This document shows positions 55,885 to 64,000 of a stretch of DNA of 64,000 nt, piece by piece; the first letter of the stretch is position 1, and each line of letters starts with the position of its first letter. Below the pieces are notes generated by a model. The model did no database searches. It saw only the letters and a program-made list of their open reading frames with translations, and was not told where the DNA came from. The translations under genes and the position numbers were made by a program. The DNA comes from Polaromonas sp. C04 (GTDB lineage: Bacteria > Pseudomonadota > Gammaproteobacteria > Burkholderiales > Burkholderiaceae_C). The stretch lies in the NCBI RefSeq assembly GCF_002002705.1, contig NZ_MUNS01000030.1, forward strand, positions 62,001-126,000, given 5' to 3'.

Positions 55885-57165
55885 ATGAAACCTACCGCTG
55901 CGCCACTGCCCCGCTCGCCCTTGGCCACCGCGCCACCCCACGCGTCAATCGACGTCCCGATCTGGCCCATGCTGCTGGCGCTGACCACGGCGTTTGCGCT
56001 GAGCCAGGCCTACCGCACCGTGATCGCGCTGATGGCCGTTTCGGTGCAGGGCGACTTTCATCTGGACGAGGAGGCGCTGGGCCTGTTTGCCGCGTGCTAT
56101 CACTTCGCATTCGCCGGCATGCAGTTATTCATGGGGATTGGCATTGACCTGCACGGCGTGCGCCGCACCGTGCTGGCGGCATTCCCGCTGGCAATTATTG
56201 GGGCGGTGGTCTCGGCCATGGCGCATAACTACGCCATGCTGGTGCTGGGCCAGATCCTCATCGGCGTGGGTTGCGCGCCCACGTTCCTGGTCTGCACCGT
56301 GTTCATCGCGCGGCACCTGCCGCCGCTGCGCTTTGCGGCCGTGTCCGGCATGGTGCTGGGGCTCGGCGGCATCGGCATGCTGATTACCGGCACGCCGCTG
56401 GCGTGGCTGATCCAGGCCACGTCCTGGCGCGGCGGCTACTGGGCACTGGGCGCATTTTCCGTGCTGTCGTGGCTGCTGATCTACGCCCTGGTGCATGAGC
56501 CGTCGACTCCCGCGCTGCATGTGGGCGGTGCAGCCCCGCAGCGCGAAACGGTGGGCCAGGCGATCAGGAAATTTGGCGCGCTCTTCATGCTGCCGCACAC
56601 CTGGGGCATCTTGCTGCTGGCCAGCGTGGGCTATGCATCGTTCATTGCGCTGCGCGGCCTGTGGCTGGGGCCGATGCTGATCCAGCGCCATGGCTTCTCG
56701 CTGGTGCAAAGTGGCAATGTGGCGCTGGCGATGTCGTTTTCGTCCATGTTCGGGCCGCCGCTGTTCGGCCGGTTCGACCCCGGCCCGGCGCATCGCCGTC
56801 GCTGGATCGTCGGCTTCACGCTGCTGATGGCGGGCCTGTTCGCGATCTTCGTGGTGACGCACAGCGCCGTCATCGATGTGATCGATCCGATCGTGATCGG
56901 CCTGCTTTCGGGTTTCATGGTGCTGCAGTACGCCGATGTGCGCGCTGCCTACCCCGCCGCGCTGACCGGGCGCGCCATGGCGCTGTTTACCATGGCCATG
57001 TTCATGGGCGTGGCGCTCATGCAATGGTTCACCGGCTTCGTGGCCACGCTGGCCACGGCGCATGGCATCGAGCCCTATGCCGCCGTGCTGGGCAGCATTG
57101 CCGCGATCGTGGCCGCGGGCGCGCTGGCGTTCGTGGTGTTGCCGGGGCCGGCCAGGCGGGACTGA
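55885..57165 (+). CDS. MFS transporter
   Basis: A 426-residue, 12-helix transporter. It opens with a polar N terminus of about 30 residues, then LTTAFALSQAYRTVIALMAVSV, the motif-A-like MGIGIDLHGVRRTV, and a GLGGIGMLITGTPLAW segment in helix 5. It stands between the right direct repeat and the ketopantoate-reductase-like gene (convergent). ATG at 55885 is chosen over a TTG 18 bases upstream. Substrate unknown. Confidence 0.82.
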   Translation: MKPTAAPLPRSPLATAPPHASIDVPIWPMLLALTTAFALSQAYRTVIALMAVSVQGDFHLDEEALGLFAACYHFAFAGMQLFMGIGIDLHGVRRTVLAAFPLAIIGAVVSAMAHNYAMLVLGQILIGVGCAPTFLVCTVFIARHLPPLRFAAVSGMVLGLGGIGMLITGTPLAWLIQATSWRGGYWALGAFSVLSWLLIYALVHEPSTPALHVGGAAPQRETVGQAIRKFGALFMLPHTWGILLLASVGYASFIALRGLWLGPMLIQRHGFSLVQSGNVALAMSFSSMFGPPLFGRFDPGPAHRRRWIVGFTLLMAGLFAIFVVTHSAVIDVIDPIVIGLLSGFMVLQYADVRAAYPAALTGRAMALFTMAMFMGVALMQWFTGFVATLATAHGIEPYAAVLGSIAAIVAAGALAFVVLPGPARRD

Positions 57166-57198
57166 AGCGCGCTGACCGTGTGCGCTCGGGGCCAGCCG

Positions 57199-58119
57199 TC
57201 ACACCGGCGTGCCGTGCTCGTACAGCACCAGTGCGCGGTACACGGCGCTGTGCGCCGGCGTCGGTACGCCGTGCTGCAGCCCCAGGCCATGCACGCGGCC
57301 CGACAGCCATTGCAACTCCAGCGGCTTGCCGCGCTCCAGGTCCTCAGACATGGAGGAGCGGAACGAGCCCGGCAGCGAAGTCAGCCGGCTCATGACGTCA
57401 TCGGCCAGATCGGCGCGCAGCAACTGGCCCGCGGCGCGCCCCACCGCAACGCCTTCGTCGATCAGCTGGCGCTGGAAGATGCGCGTCTCGGGGTGGCCCA
57501 TGATTTGCCCCATGCGTGCGCGCAGCAGCGACGTGGCGCCGGCGATGGCGGCCAGCGTGACGAACTTCTCCCAGATCGCGACGCCGATGGCATCAAGGGC
57601 CGTGGCCTCCAGCGCGGTGGCCCGCTCGCAGGCCGCGCAAAACGCGGCAATCACCGGGTCGCCGCCGGCCGCATCCACCACGATGCGGTGCATGCCGCCC
57701 GGGCTGCGGATGACGCCGGGGCTCTCGATCACGGCCGAGACGTAGATCACCCCGCCCAGCACCCGCGCGCCGGGCAACGCGCCCGAGATCAGCCCGACGC
57801 TGTCGATGCCGTTTTGCAGCGTCACGACGCGCGTTTGCGGCCCGAGCAGCGGCGCCATGGCGCGCGCGGCGGCCTCGGTGTCCCACAGCTTGACGGCAAA
57901 GATCACGAGGTCCACCGGCCCGATGCTGGAGGGATCGTCGGTGGCCGTGACGCGCTCCAGGTGAAGCGCATGCTCAGGGGTTTCAATTCGCAAGCCGCTT
58001 TTCTGCAGCGCCTGCAGATGGGCGCCGCGCGCGATGAAGGCGACGTCTTCCCCCGCGGCCTGCAGCCGCGCGCCGACGTAGGCGCCGACTCCTCCAGAAC
58101 CCATGATAGCGATGCGCAT
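57199..58119 (-). CDS. panE: 2-dehydropantoate 2-reductase family protein
   Basis: A 306-residue NADPH-dependent reductase of the PanE/ApbA family. It begins MRIAIMGSGGVGAYVGARL (GxGxxG) and has LVIFAVKLWDTE, TLQNGID and the C-terminal domain with WEKFVTLAAIAGATSL, where the Lys matches the catalytic lysine. AGGAGA precedes the ATG. PanE makes pantoate for CoA; several Burkholderiales paralogues act on other 2-oxo acids in catabolic clusters, so the exact substrate is not certain. Confidence 0.85.
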   Translation of the reverse strand: MRIAIMGSGGVGAYVGARLQAAGEDVAFIARGAHLQALQKSGLRIETPEHALHLERVTATDDPSSIGPVDLVIFAVKLWDTEAAARAMAPLLGPQTRVVTLQNGIDSVGLISGALPGARVLGGVIYVSAVIESPGVIRSPGGMHRIVVDAAGGDPVIAAFCAACERATALEATALDAIGVAIWEKFVTLAAIAGATSLLRARMGQIMGHPETRIFQRQLIDEGVAVGRAAGQLLRADLADDVMSRLTSLPGSFRSSMSEDLERGKPLELQWLSGRVHGLGLQHGVPTPAHSAVYRALVLYEHGTPV

Positions 58120-58179
58120 TCCATTTCTCCTTTTGATGTTTGGGCAATGGTACGCCGGCAAGGCAGGTCAGCGCGTCAC

Positions 58180-58235
58180 GCTACAGTATTCGTAGCTGCT
58201 CGCGCATAACCTGTATGGGCCAGACGGTGTTTTGA
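58180..58235 (-). repeat. Interspersed ~50-bp repeat, copy I
   Basis: CTACAGTATTCGTAGCTG followed by a spacer and CTGTATGGGCC, i.e. the family in inverted orientation relative to copies B and F. It lies upstream of panE at the border with the accessory segment. Confidence 0.55.
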
Positions 58236-58436
58236 TGATGAAAACCCAAGCGCTCCAGCGAATGAACACCGGCACGTCCATGGAAGCCCGCCATCGGCTT
58301 TGGTGAATAAGTCACATAAATGGTCTGTGCAATTGAGTACCTTTGGCGTACTGCACAGGCATAACCACAATGGCCGAGCCAACCATTCAATGCGAGGATG
58401 ATTGTTGCAAAGTGTTAACAGGTTAGTGACTCCCGG
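58236..58436. other. Non-coding border region before the accessory segment
   Basis: No convincing gene was seen. The stretch is less GC-rich than its flanks, contains the hairpin listed at 58325, and ends at the NERD helicase start. It may be the remnant of a mobile-element border; no integrase, tRNA or clear target duplication was found. Confidence 0.4.
58325..58358. repeat. Interrupted inverted repeat at accessory-segment border
   Basis: CTGTGCA (58325-58331) pairs with TGCACAG (58352-58358), and inside it GTAC (58337-58340) pairs with GTAC (58348-58351) around a seven-base loop, leaving a five-base bulge on one side. It could be a recombination site, an operator or a transcript hairpin. 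Confidence 0.45.
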
Positions 58437-60263
58437 ATGGCGACCCTTATTCCTTCGATCGGTACCTGCGTTTCGCGCATGACCGGCGGCGAGCGACGGC
58501 TTGCCGAGCGCCTTGAACAAAAGCTCGACGACGATTACCTGCTCTGGTACGACGTGCCGATTGGCCCCCGGCATCTGCATCCCGACTTTGTCGTGATGCA
58601 CCCGCGCCGTGGCCTGCTGATTCTGGAAGTCAAGGACTGGAGCCCCAAAACCATCCAGCAGGCCAACAAGCAAAGCTGGCAAGTCTTTATTGACGGCACG
58701 CTCAAGACCCAGCCGAACCCGGCGGAGCAGGCACGGCAGTATGCGCATGCCGTGGTGGATGCCCTCAAGCGCGACCCGCAACTGGTGCAGCCAGGCGGCG
58801 ACCATCAGGGCAATCTCGCATTTCCCTGGAGCTATGGCGTCGTGTTTCCCAACATGACGCGCAAGCAGTTCACAGAGGGCCAGCTGGATCAGGTCATCGA
58901 GCCGCATCAGGTGATTTGCAGTGACGAGATGCTGGAGAAGGTGGGCGCCGAAGACCTGCAAAGCCGCCTGTGGGACATGTTTCCGTACCTGATGCGCGGC
59001 GTCATGTCGCTGCCGCAGCTTGATCGCGTGCGCTGGATTCTGTTCCCGGAAGTGCGCGTGCAAACGCAAGGCGCGCTGTTTGACGATAGCGACGTCGATG
59101 CCGAACTGCCCAGCATCATGCGCGTGATGGACCTGCAGCAGGAGCAACTCGCGCGGTCCCTGGGCGACGGCCACCGCGTGATTCACGGCGTGGCCGGCTC
59201 GGGCAAGACCATGATCCTCGGCTACCGCGCCGAATACCTGGCCAAGGCCAACACGCCCGCGTCCAAACCCATCCTGATCCTTTGCTACAACGAGCCGCTG
59301 GCGGTCAAGCTCGAATCGGTGATGCAGGCCAAGGGCCTTGGCGACAAGGTGCACGCGCGCCACTTTCACAAATGGTGCCGCGATCAATTGGTCACGTACG
59401 GCCAAACACTACCGGGGCAGGTCGGGCGCGATCAGTACGTTGCCGAGCTGGTTCAACGCGTCATTCACGGCGTGGACCGCAAGCAGATCCCGTCAGGCCA
59501 GTACCAGGCCATCCTGATCGACGAAGGCCACGACTTCGCGCCCGAGTGGCTCCGGCTCGTCACGCAAATGGTGGACCCAACCACCAACAGCTTGCTGCTG
59601 CTGTACGACGACGCGCAGAGCATTTACGAACGCTCGCGTTCCAAGCAGTTCAGCTTCAAGAGTGTCGGCGTGCAAGCGCAAGGCCGCACGACGATCTTGA
59701 AGATCAACTACCGCAACACCAAACAGATCCTGCAAACCGCCAGCCTGATTGCGGCTGATTTGCTGACGGCCGACGACAAGGACGATGACGGCATTCCGCT
59801 GCTCAAGCCGATCAGTTGCGGACGCGATGGCGAAGCGCCCATCCTCATCAAACTGCCCAGCTTGCGCGAAGAGGCATTAGCCATTGCTGACCAACTGAGC
59901 AATGCCTACGGCGAGGGCCACGCTTGGGGCGACATGGCCATCCTGTGCACAGATCGCCACACGCGCGACCTATGTGCCAAGGTGCTGCACCAGCGCAAGA
60001 TTCCCGTGCAAATGCGCATAGGGACAGGCGACTTCGACCCGGCCAGTGACACGGTCAAGGTCATGACCATGAAGGTCAGCAAGGGTCTGGAGTTCCCCGT
60101 GGTGGCGCTGCCCGGTGTGGGGCATATGCCTGCGGAGGGTGAAGATGAACAAGAGGCGGCACGGGTGTTTTATGTAGCGGCGACAAGGGCTACGCATCGG
60201 CTGGTGATTGGGGTTAGCGGGGATAGAGGGTTTGGCGCCAAGCTTCATGCGCGCGCCATCTAG
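58437..60263 (+). CDS. NERD-domain protein with SF1 (UvrD/Rep-like) helicase
   Basis: A 608-residue protein. Residues about 18-130 form a NERD nuclease-related domain (YDVPIGPRHLHPDFVVMHPRRG-type start with D-x-V and LEVKDW, the D and E-x-K residues of restriction-endonuclease-like folds). A SF1 helicase core follows: Walker A GVAGSGKT at 251-258, Walker B ILIDEGHDF, motif III-like LLYDDAQSIYE, motif IV INYRNTK, and C-terminal VMTMKVSKGLEFP and YVAATRATHRLVIG. All helicase motifs look intact. Such proteins are common in defence islands and some act in DNA repair. It opens the accessory segment and is followed by a membrane protein and an OLD nuclease in the same direction. Confidence 0.88.
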   Translation: MATLIPSIGTCVSRMTGGERRLAERLEQKLDDDYLLWYDVPIGPRHLHPDFVVMHPRRGLLILEVKDWSPKTIQQANKQSWQVFIDGTLKTQPNPAEQARQYAHAVVDALKRDPQLVQPGGDHQGNLAFPWSYGVVFPNMTRKQFTEGQLDQVIEPHQVICSDEMLEKVGAEDLQSRLWDMFPYLMRGVMSLPQLDRVRWILFPEVRVQTQGALFDDSDVDAELPSIMRVMDLQQEQLARSLGDGHRVIHGVAGSGKTMILGYRAEYLAKANTPASKPILILCYNEPLAVKLESVMQAKGLGDKVHARHFHKWCRDQLVTYGQTLPGQVGRDQYVAELVQRVIHGVDRKQIPSGQYQAILIDEGHDFAPEWLRLVTQMVDPTTNSLLLLYDDAQSIYERSRSKQFSFKSVGVQAQGRTTILKINYRNTKQILQTASLIAADLLTADDKDDDGIPLLKPISCGRDGEAPILIKLPSLREEALAIADQLSNAYGEGHAWGDMAILCTDRHTRDLCAKVLHQRKIPVQMRIGTGDFDPASDTVKVMTMKVSKGLEFPVVALPGVGHMPAEGEDEQEAARVFYVAATRATHRLVIGVSGDRGFGAKLHARAI

Positions 60264-60338
60264 GGATAGAGGAGATTGCGGGGAAGTCTGCAACGACAGA
60301 GAAAATCTGATTGGTGGAACCAAGAGAGGAAACGAAAA

Positions 60339-61658
60339 ATGCATCCAACACTAATGCTTGTTAATGAGGAGTTAGCACAACTAGTTGTGTCGTTAAAAGT
60401 TATCAGAAGCAATGAACCCTTCAGCGTCGCTCACGGCGGTTGGAATATTCCTGGGACTACTCGAGACGAACTAGTGGAAGCTGTTGACCGTTTGTTGTCC
60501 TTAATTGCCGACCGTGGAACTGATCAACTAACTTCGAATGAGGCGTTAATTGCCGACTATCCACGCAGATTGAATTTCTTACGGGCAAATACAGTGCCCC
60601 AGTTATGGAGTGGAAATGCGGCACAGGCCGTTCCTGCTTTCATGATCACAATTCAAGCCTTAAGGGATGCTATCGAAAAAACGCTGCCAGAAAGCGAGGG
60701 TCTGACAGAAGCAATTGCGCAAGAGCGCGCCAACGCCAAGACAGCGGCGACTCGTTTGCGTGCACTCGAAGCCCGAATCGCCGATTTGGAGCCTCGATCC
60801 ACATCTCTCGCTGAGATGGTCGATCGGATTGAAAAAGCGAACGCGGCGGCGGACCAGCTACCCGTTGATCTTCAGGCGCTGAGGGAAGCTCGCAAGACTA
60901 TTAGTGAGTCGTTGGCAGCCGTCACTCTGGACAGGGGTAAGGTCGGCGTATTTACCACCGCTGCTGATGCCGACAAAGCCACCTTATCGGCACGGGTCAA
61001 GGAAGCGGAAGATATCGTTGCGCGTTGCGATTCCGCGTATGCCGCATCAACGAGTCATGGCTTGGCTGCAGCATTCACAGAGCGGTCCGGGGCATTGGCA
61101 AAATCCATGTGGGTTTGGGTCGCGGGTCTTGTTGTCGCCCTTGGCCTTGGATCTTGGATTGGTTCGACCCAGCTGCGTAATTTTTCAGAAATAATAAAAC
61201 AGCCCGGTTCGAATCCGACCGGCGCCTTCATAGACCTTGTTCTGGCGCTCTTGTCTGTAGGTGCAACAGTCTGGTTCTCATGGCTGGCCACCAAGCAGAT
61301 CGGACAGCGGTTTCGACTTGCTGAAGATTACGCATTCAAAGCATCAGTATCCAGAGCGTATGAGGGGTACCGACGTGAGGCCGCAAACATTGACGAGGAG
61401 TTCGTTTCAAGGCTGTTTTCATCGGCGTTGAGCCGGCTTGATGAGCAGCCCCTTCGTTTGGTAGAGACAACGACTCATGGGAGCCCATGGCACGAGCTAG
61501 CATCATCCGGTCTCATCAAAAAAGCTGCTGCATTGGTCCCTGATTTCACCGCATCAGTGACACAAATGGCTAAAGACAGCCTTGCTGCGTTAAGGTCTGC
61601 TGGCAAAACAACGCCCGTTGTAACGATCTCTAAAGAGATTTCACCAAGCAGTCACTGA
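60339..61658 (+). CDS. Coiled-coil, two-helix membrane protein of unknown function
   Basis: A 439-residue protein of unrecognised family. The first 120 or so residues are globular, and about 125-240 is rich in Ala, Glu, Arg and Leu heptads (TRLRALEARIADLEPRSTSL), a likely coiled coil. Two hydrophobic segments follow at about 257-276 and 297-320 (LVLALLSVGATVWFSWLA), then a soluble tail. GAGGA precedes the ATG. The base composition is visibly lower in GC than the window average (about 37% in the first 60 bases after the start region), suggesting recent acquisition. Between a helicase and an OLD nuclease it could be the membrane effector or anchor of a defence module, a guess from context. Confidence 0.65.
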   Translation: MHPTLMLVNEELAQLVVSLKVIRSNEPFSVAHGGWNIPGTTRDELVEAVDRLLSLIADRGTDQLTSNEALIADYPRRLNFLRANTVPQLWSGNAAQAVPAFMITIQALRDAIEKTLPESEGLTEAIAQERANAKTAATRLRALEARIADLEPRSTSLAEMVDRIEKANAAADQLPVDLQALREARKTISESLAAVTLDRGKVGVFTTAADADKATLSARVKEAEDIVARCDSAYAASTSHGLAAAFTERSGALAKSMWVWVAGLVVALGLGSWIGSTQLRNFSEIIKQPGSNPTGAFIDLVLALLSVGATVWFSWLATKQIGQRFRLAEDYAFKASVSRAYEGYRREAANIDEEFVSRLFSSALSRLDEQPLRLVETTTHGSPWHELASSGLIKKAAALVPDFTASVTQMAKDSLAALRSAGKTTPVVTISKEISPSSH

Positions 61659-61731
61659 CTGTTAACGTCACAGTAGTCAGCTTCTCGCGCGCTCGCACTG
61701 AGGCGAGATGCACAGGGAGGGAGAACCAACA

Positions 61732-63612
61732 ATGAATATCCAATCCGTTCGTATCAAGAACTTTCGTACATTGAAAGACGTGAAGATCCCCTTCGATTCC
61801 GTCACCACATTCATCGGTCCGAACGGCGCCGGCAAATCTACAGTGCTTCGTGCACTCGACTGGTTCTTCAACGGAAAGCCTGGCTCGCTGACGGAAAAGG
61901 ACTGCTCCTTCGGTGCTGTTGACGAAGACGTCGAGGTCCAAGTCACATTCGCTGACCTTACCGAAAAGGATCGAAATGAGCTTGGGAAATACGCTCCAGC
62001 AGGAGTCGCGACTTTTACAGCATGGAAGCTTCGCAGCCCGAGCGGGGCTGAAACCCTATCAGCTAACTCGAAGAGTTATGCACCGTTCAATGGCATCCGC
62101 AGTAAGGGATCGGCTGCCGAGAAGAAGGCCGCCTACAACGAACTGCGAACCGCAGATCCATCGATTGGTCTCACGGCCTGGAGTAATTCCGACGCGGCCA
62201 ACCAAGCAATGACGGCGTGGGAGGCAGGGCATACCGAACAACTCGTCGAAGCGCCTGAGTCTCTGCAGACCAACTTCTTCGGCTTCAACAGCGGCGGAAA
62301 GATGAGTGGCCTTTTCGACTTCGTCCTGGTCACTGCCGACCTCCGGGCAAGCGAGGAGTCGATGGACGGGAAGTCTAGCATCATCGGCCGAATCCTTGAG
62401 CGTTCAGTCGATCGCGCTGCTGCAGATGAGGAGATTGCGAAGATCGTCGAAGAGTCGCGCGAAAAGCAGCAGAAAGTCTACGAGGAGAAATTTAAGGGGC
62501 AGCTTGAGACCATAACGACGCAGCTCAACGAGGTCGTTAAGTCTTACTCGCCTGGTCGCGTTGTCACAGTTTCCCCTGCCGAGGTGGAACTCAAGGCTCC
62601 TCGCACGACATTCGACGTGGCCGTGCTAGATGGCAAAACCGAGACTGCTGTGGAACGGCAGGGGCATGGTTTTCAGCGCACACTTCTGATCTCGGCTCTG
62701 CAGCTCTTGGCGCAATCGGGCGCGGCTTCAGCAGAGGGCGTCATCTGCCTGGCGATCGAGGAGCCGGAGCTCTTTCAGCACCCGATCCAGGCGCAGGCGT
62801 TCGCAAAGGTGCTCCGATCGCTAGCCGAAAACACCGGAAAGCGCATCCAAGTAACCTATGCGACTCATAGCCCTTACTTCCTTGAGGCGCGACATTTCGA
62901 CCAAGTCAGGCGACTGACGAGGTCGTCTGACGAGACACCTGTGGTCACTGTCCACCTTGCCACGATCGCAGGGGTAAAAGCCAAGTTGAACGGGGTTCTC
63001 AACGCCGATACAGTTGATCGCCAGCTTGACGGCATGGTGGCGAATCAGCTTGCCGTGGCGCTTTTCGCGCACCGCACCTTCCTCGTGGAAGGCACAACAG
63101 AGTCGTCAGTGTTCTACGGTATTGGCGACAAGACTTCACTCGGATCACTCGAGGCCGCTGGCGTTTCCATCGTCCCCGTGGGAGGCAAGACATCGATCCC
63201 CCTCGCACACGCAATCCTGACGTCAATCGGTATCCCGGTCTATGTACTCTTCGATGCGGATGGCGGGTTTGAAGCGCGTGCAATGGCCAAGAGGAAAGCG
63301 CAAGAGAAGATTGATGAAGAACGTGGCGGTCACGTGAAAGCGAATCGCGCGCTGCTGAAGTACTTTGGTCGACCTGAAGAGGACTTTCCATCTGCCATCG
63401 TGGCTGGCGAGGTAGCGATCTTTGATGATCACCTTGAGGCCTTCCTTTCGACAAACTGGACCGAATGGATCACAGCCTGCAACAACGTCGAAGCTGCCGC
63501 AGGCATCAGTCTCGCGAAGAATCAATTTGCGTACCGGACGGCAACACTCAAGGCCGAGGGAACGGTGCCGGATATGCTCATGCAGATTCTGGCCAAGGCG
63601 GAGGGTAAGTAA
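61732..63612 (+). CDS. OLD family ATP-dependent nuclease (ABC ATPase plus Toprim)
   Basis: A 626-residue protein. The N-terminal ABC-type ATPase is split by an insert: Walker A GPNGAGKST at 29-37, a signature-like RQGHGFQRTLL, Walker B LAIEEPELFQHP and the H-loop THSPYFLEA. The Toprim nuclease domain covers about 445-560, with Glu453 in LVEGTTESSVFY and Asp508/Asp510 in VLFDADGGFE, all intact. This is the class 1/class 2 OLD arrangement found in P2 Old and in GajA of the Gabija system. ATG at 61732 is preferred by position of GGAGA; an ATG at 61708 is in frame. It lies 73 bases after the membrane protein and two before the DUF2130 gene. Confidence 0.88.
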   Translation: MNIQSVRIKNFRTLKDVKIPFDSVTTFIGPNGAGKSTVLRALDWFFNGKPGSLTEKDCSFGAVDEDVEVQVTFADLTEKDRNELGKYAPAGVATFTAWKLRSPSGAETLSANSKSYAPFNGIRSKGSAAEKKAAYNELRTADPSIGLTAWSNSDAANQAMTAWEAGHTEQLVEAPESLQTNFFGFNSGGKMSGLFDFVLVTADLRASEESMDGKSSIIGRILERSVDRAAADEEIAKIVEESREKQQKVYEEKFKGQLETITTQLNEVVKSYSPGRVVTVSPAEVELKAPRTTFDVAVLDGKTETAVERQGHGFQRTLLISALQLLAQSGAASAEGVICLAIEEPELFQHPIQAQAFAKVLRSLAENTGKRIQVTYATHSPYFLEARHFDQVRRLTRSSDETPVVTVHLATIAGVKAKLNGVLNADTVDRQLDGMVANQLAVALFAHRTFLVEGTTESSVFYGIGDKTSLGSLEAAGVSIVPVGGKTSIPLAHAILTSIGIPVYVLFDADGGFEARAMAKRKAQEKIDEERGGHVKANRALLKYFGRPEEDFPSAIVAGEVAIFDDHLEAFLSTNWTEWITACNNVEAAAGISLAKNQFAYRTATLKAEGTVPDMLMQILAKAEGK

Positions 63613-63614
63613 TC

Positions 63615-64000
63615 ATGCATGAAATCATCTGCCCGCACTGCGGGAAAGCATTCAAAATTGACGAGGCCGGGTATGCGGACATCATCAAACAGGTTCGCGA
63701 CGGCGAGTTTGAGCAGCAGTTGCACGAGCGGCTTGAGCTGGCCGAGCGAGACAAGCAGAACGCCGTCGAGCTTGCCCAGGCGAAGGTCGCCAGCGAAATG
63801 CAGAAGGCGGCCGTGGCCAAGGACTCCGAGATACAGGAACTGAAGGCCAGACTCGACGCCGGTGAGGTCACGCGGAAGCTCGCTGTGACCGAGGCCCTAA
63901 GCGCCGTGGAAAAAGAGCGTGACACACTCGCGAACGAACTTGAGCAGGCGAGACGTGACAAGCAAGCCGCTTCCGAACTGGCCGCGGCAAGGCTCTTGAA
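63615..64000 (+). CDS. DUF2130 family protein, N-terminal part (truncated by window edge)
   Basis: The frame runs off the window; 128 residues are visible. It begins MHEIICPHCGKAFKIDEAGY, a zinc-ribbon-like opening (one CxxC) characteristic of DUF2130 proteins, and continues with a long charged coiled coil (KDSEIQELKARL). Complete family members carry a C-terminal restriction-endonuclease-like domain, outside this window. It starts two bases after the OLD stop, so the two are an operon, supporting a DNA-acting defence or stress module. Confidence 0.82.
   Translation, partial: MHEIICPHCGKAFKIDEAGYADIIKQVRDGEFEQQLHERLELAERDKQNAVELAQAKVASEMQKAAVAKDSEIQELKARLDAGEVTRKLAVTEALSAVEKERDTLANELEQARRDKQAASELAAARLL

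Noticed and set aside
58437-60263. The NERD helicase as a housekeeping UvrD or Rep
   Set aside because: It is shorter, has the N-terminal NERD domain and lies in an accessory setting; UvrD and Rep are about 700 residues and lack that domain.

Overview
The window is GC-rich, densely packed DNA from a Betaproteobacterium, most likely a member of the Comamonadaceae (Polaromonas, Variovorax or Rhodoferax-like). This rests on three things: methionine synthase is split into two genes, the second preceded by an S-adenosylhomocysteine riboswitch; many LysR regulators sit beside catabolic genes; and a roughly 50-base interspersed repeat of the kind I associate with this family occurs about nine times. 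No rRNA, tRNA, CRISPR array or complete insertion sequence was seen.

1-10.8 kb holds a truncated NicX/M29-like enzyme, an alpha/beta hydrolase and an acyl-CoA dehydrogenase; a DedA-rhodanese fusion; a marR-emrB drug-efflux pair divergent from a Baeyer-Villiger-type monooxygenase; a VOC protein; an orphan molybdopterin hydroxylase large subunit; and a glutathione transferase. 10.9-16.7 kb is a homogentisate catabolic unit: LysR, VOC protein, aromatic-acid MFS importer, hmgA and fahA. 16.6-24.9 kb has tag, an M20 peptidase and dadA divergent from an ArgP-like regulator, followed by TetR, UspA, metallophosphoesterase and LysR genes. 25.0-26.4 kb has two tandem paralogous membrane proteins with duplicated promoters and their own terminators. 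26.4-38.9 kb is mostly housekeeping: pckG, a 50-residue membrane protein, threonine ammonia-lyase, a twin AAA+ ATPase, an MHS symporter, recQ, rhodanese, the homocysteine half of methionine synthase, a PACE efflux protein and a cyclic-nucleotide-binding protein. The SAH riboswitch and the cobalamin half of methionine synthase follow at 39.0-41.9 kb, then an MFS transporter and a pirin.

The most interesting part is 44.4-55.7 kb. An ABC importer of the nitrate/sulfonate/taurine type, an amidotransferase-like AraC regulator, a LysR regulator and an MFS transporter lie next to a compact bacterial microcompartment operon. That operon encodes a TauD/TfdA-type Fe(II)/2-oxoglutarate dioxygenase, a CoA-acylating-type aldehyde dehydrogenase, two tandem-domain BMC-T proteins, an unrecognised BMC-associated protein, one BMC-P and one BMC-H. 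The dioxygenase, the dehydrogenase and the unknown protein each carry a terminal amphipathic helix on a flexible linker, as encapsulated cargo does. The inference is that an imported substrate is oxidised by an O2-dependent dioxygenase to an aldehyde that is trapped and converted inside a protein shell. The whole region is bracketed by direct repeats derived from the 3' end of the pirin gene, which suggests it was inserted or can recombine out as a unit.

55.9-58.1 kb holds an MFS transporter and a ketopantoate-reductase-like gene. From 58.4 kb to the end is an accessory segment, clearly lower in GC after about 60.3 kb: a NERD-domain SF1 helicase, a coiled-coil membrane protein, an OLD-family ATPase/Toprim nuclease and the start of a DUF2130 protein. 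Helicase plus OLD nuclease recalls the Gabija anti-phage system, but the arrangement differs.
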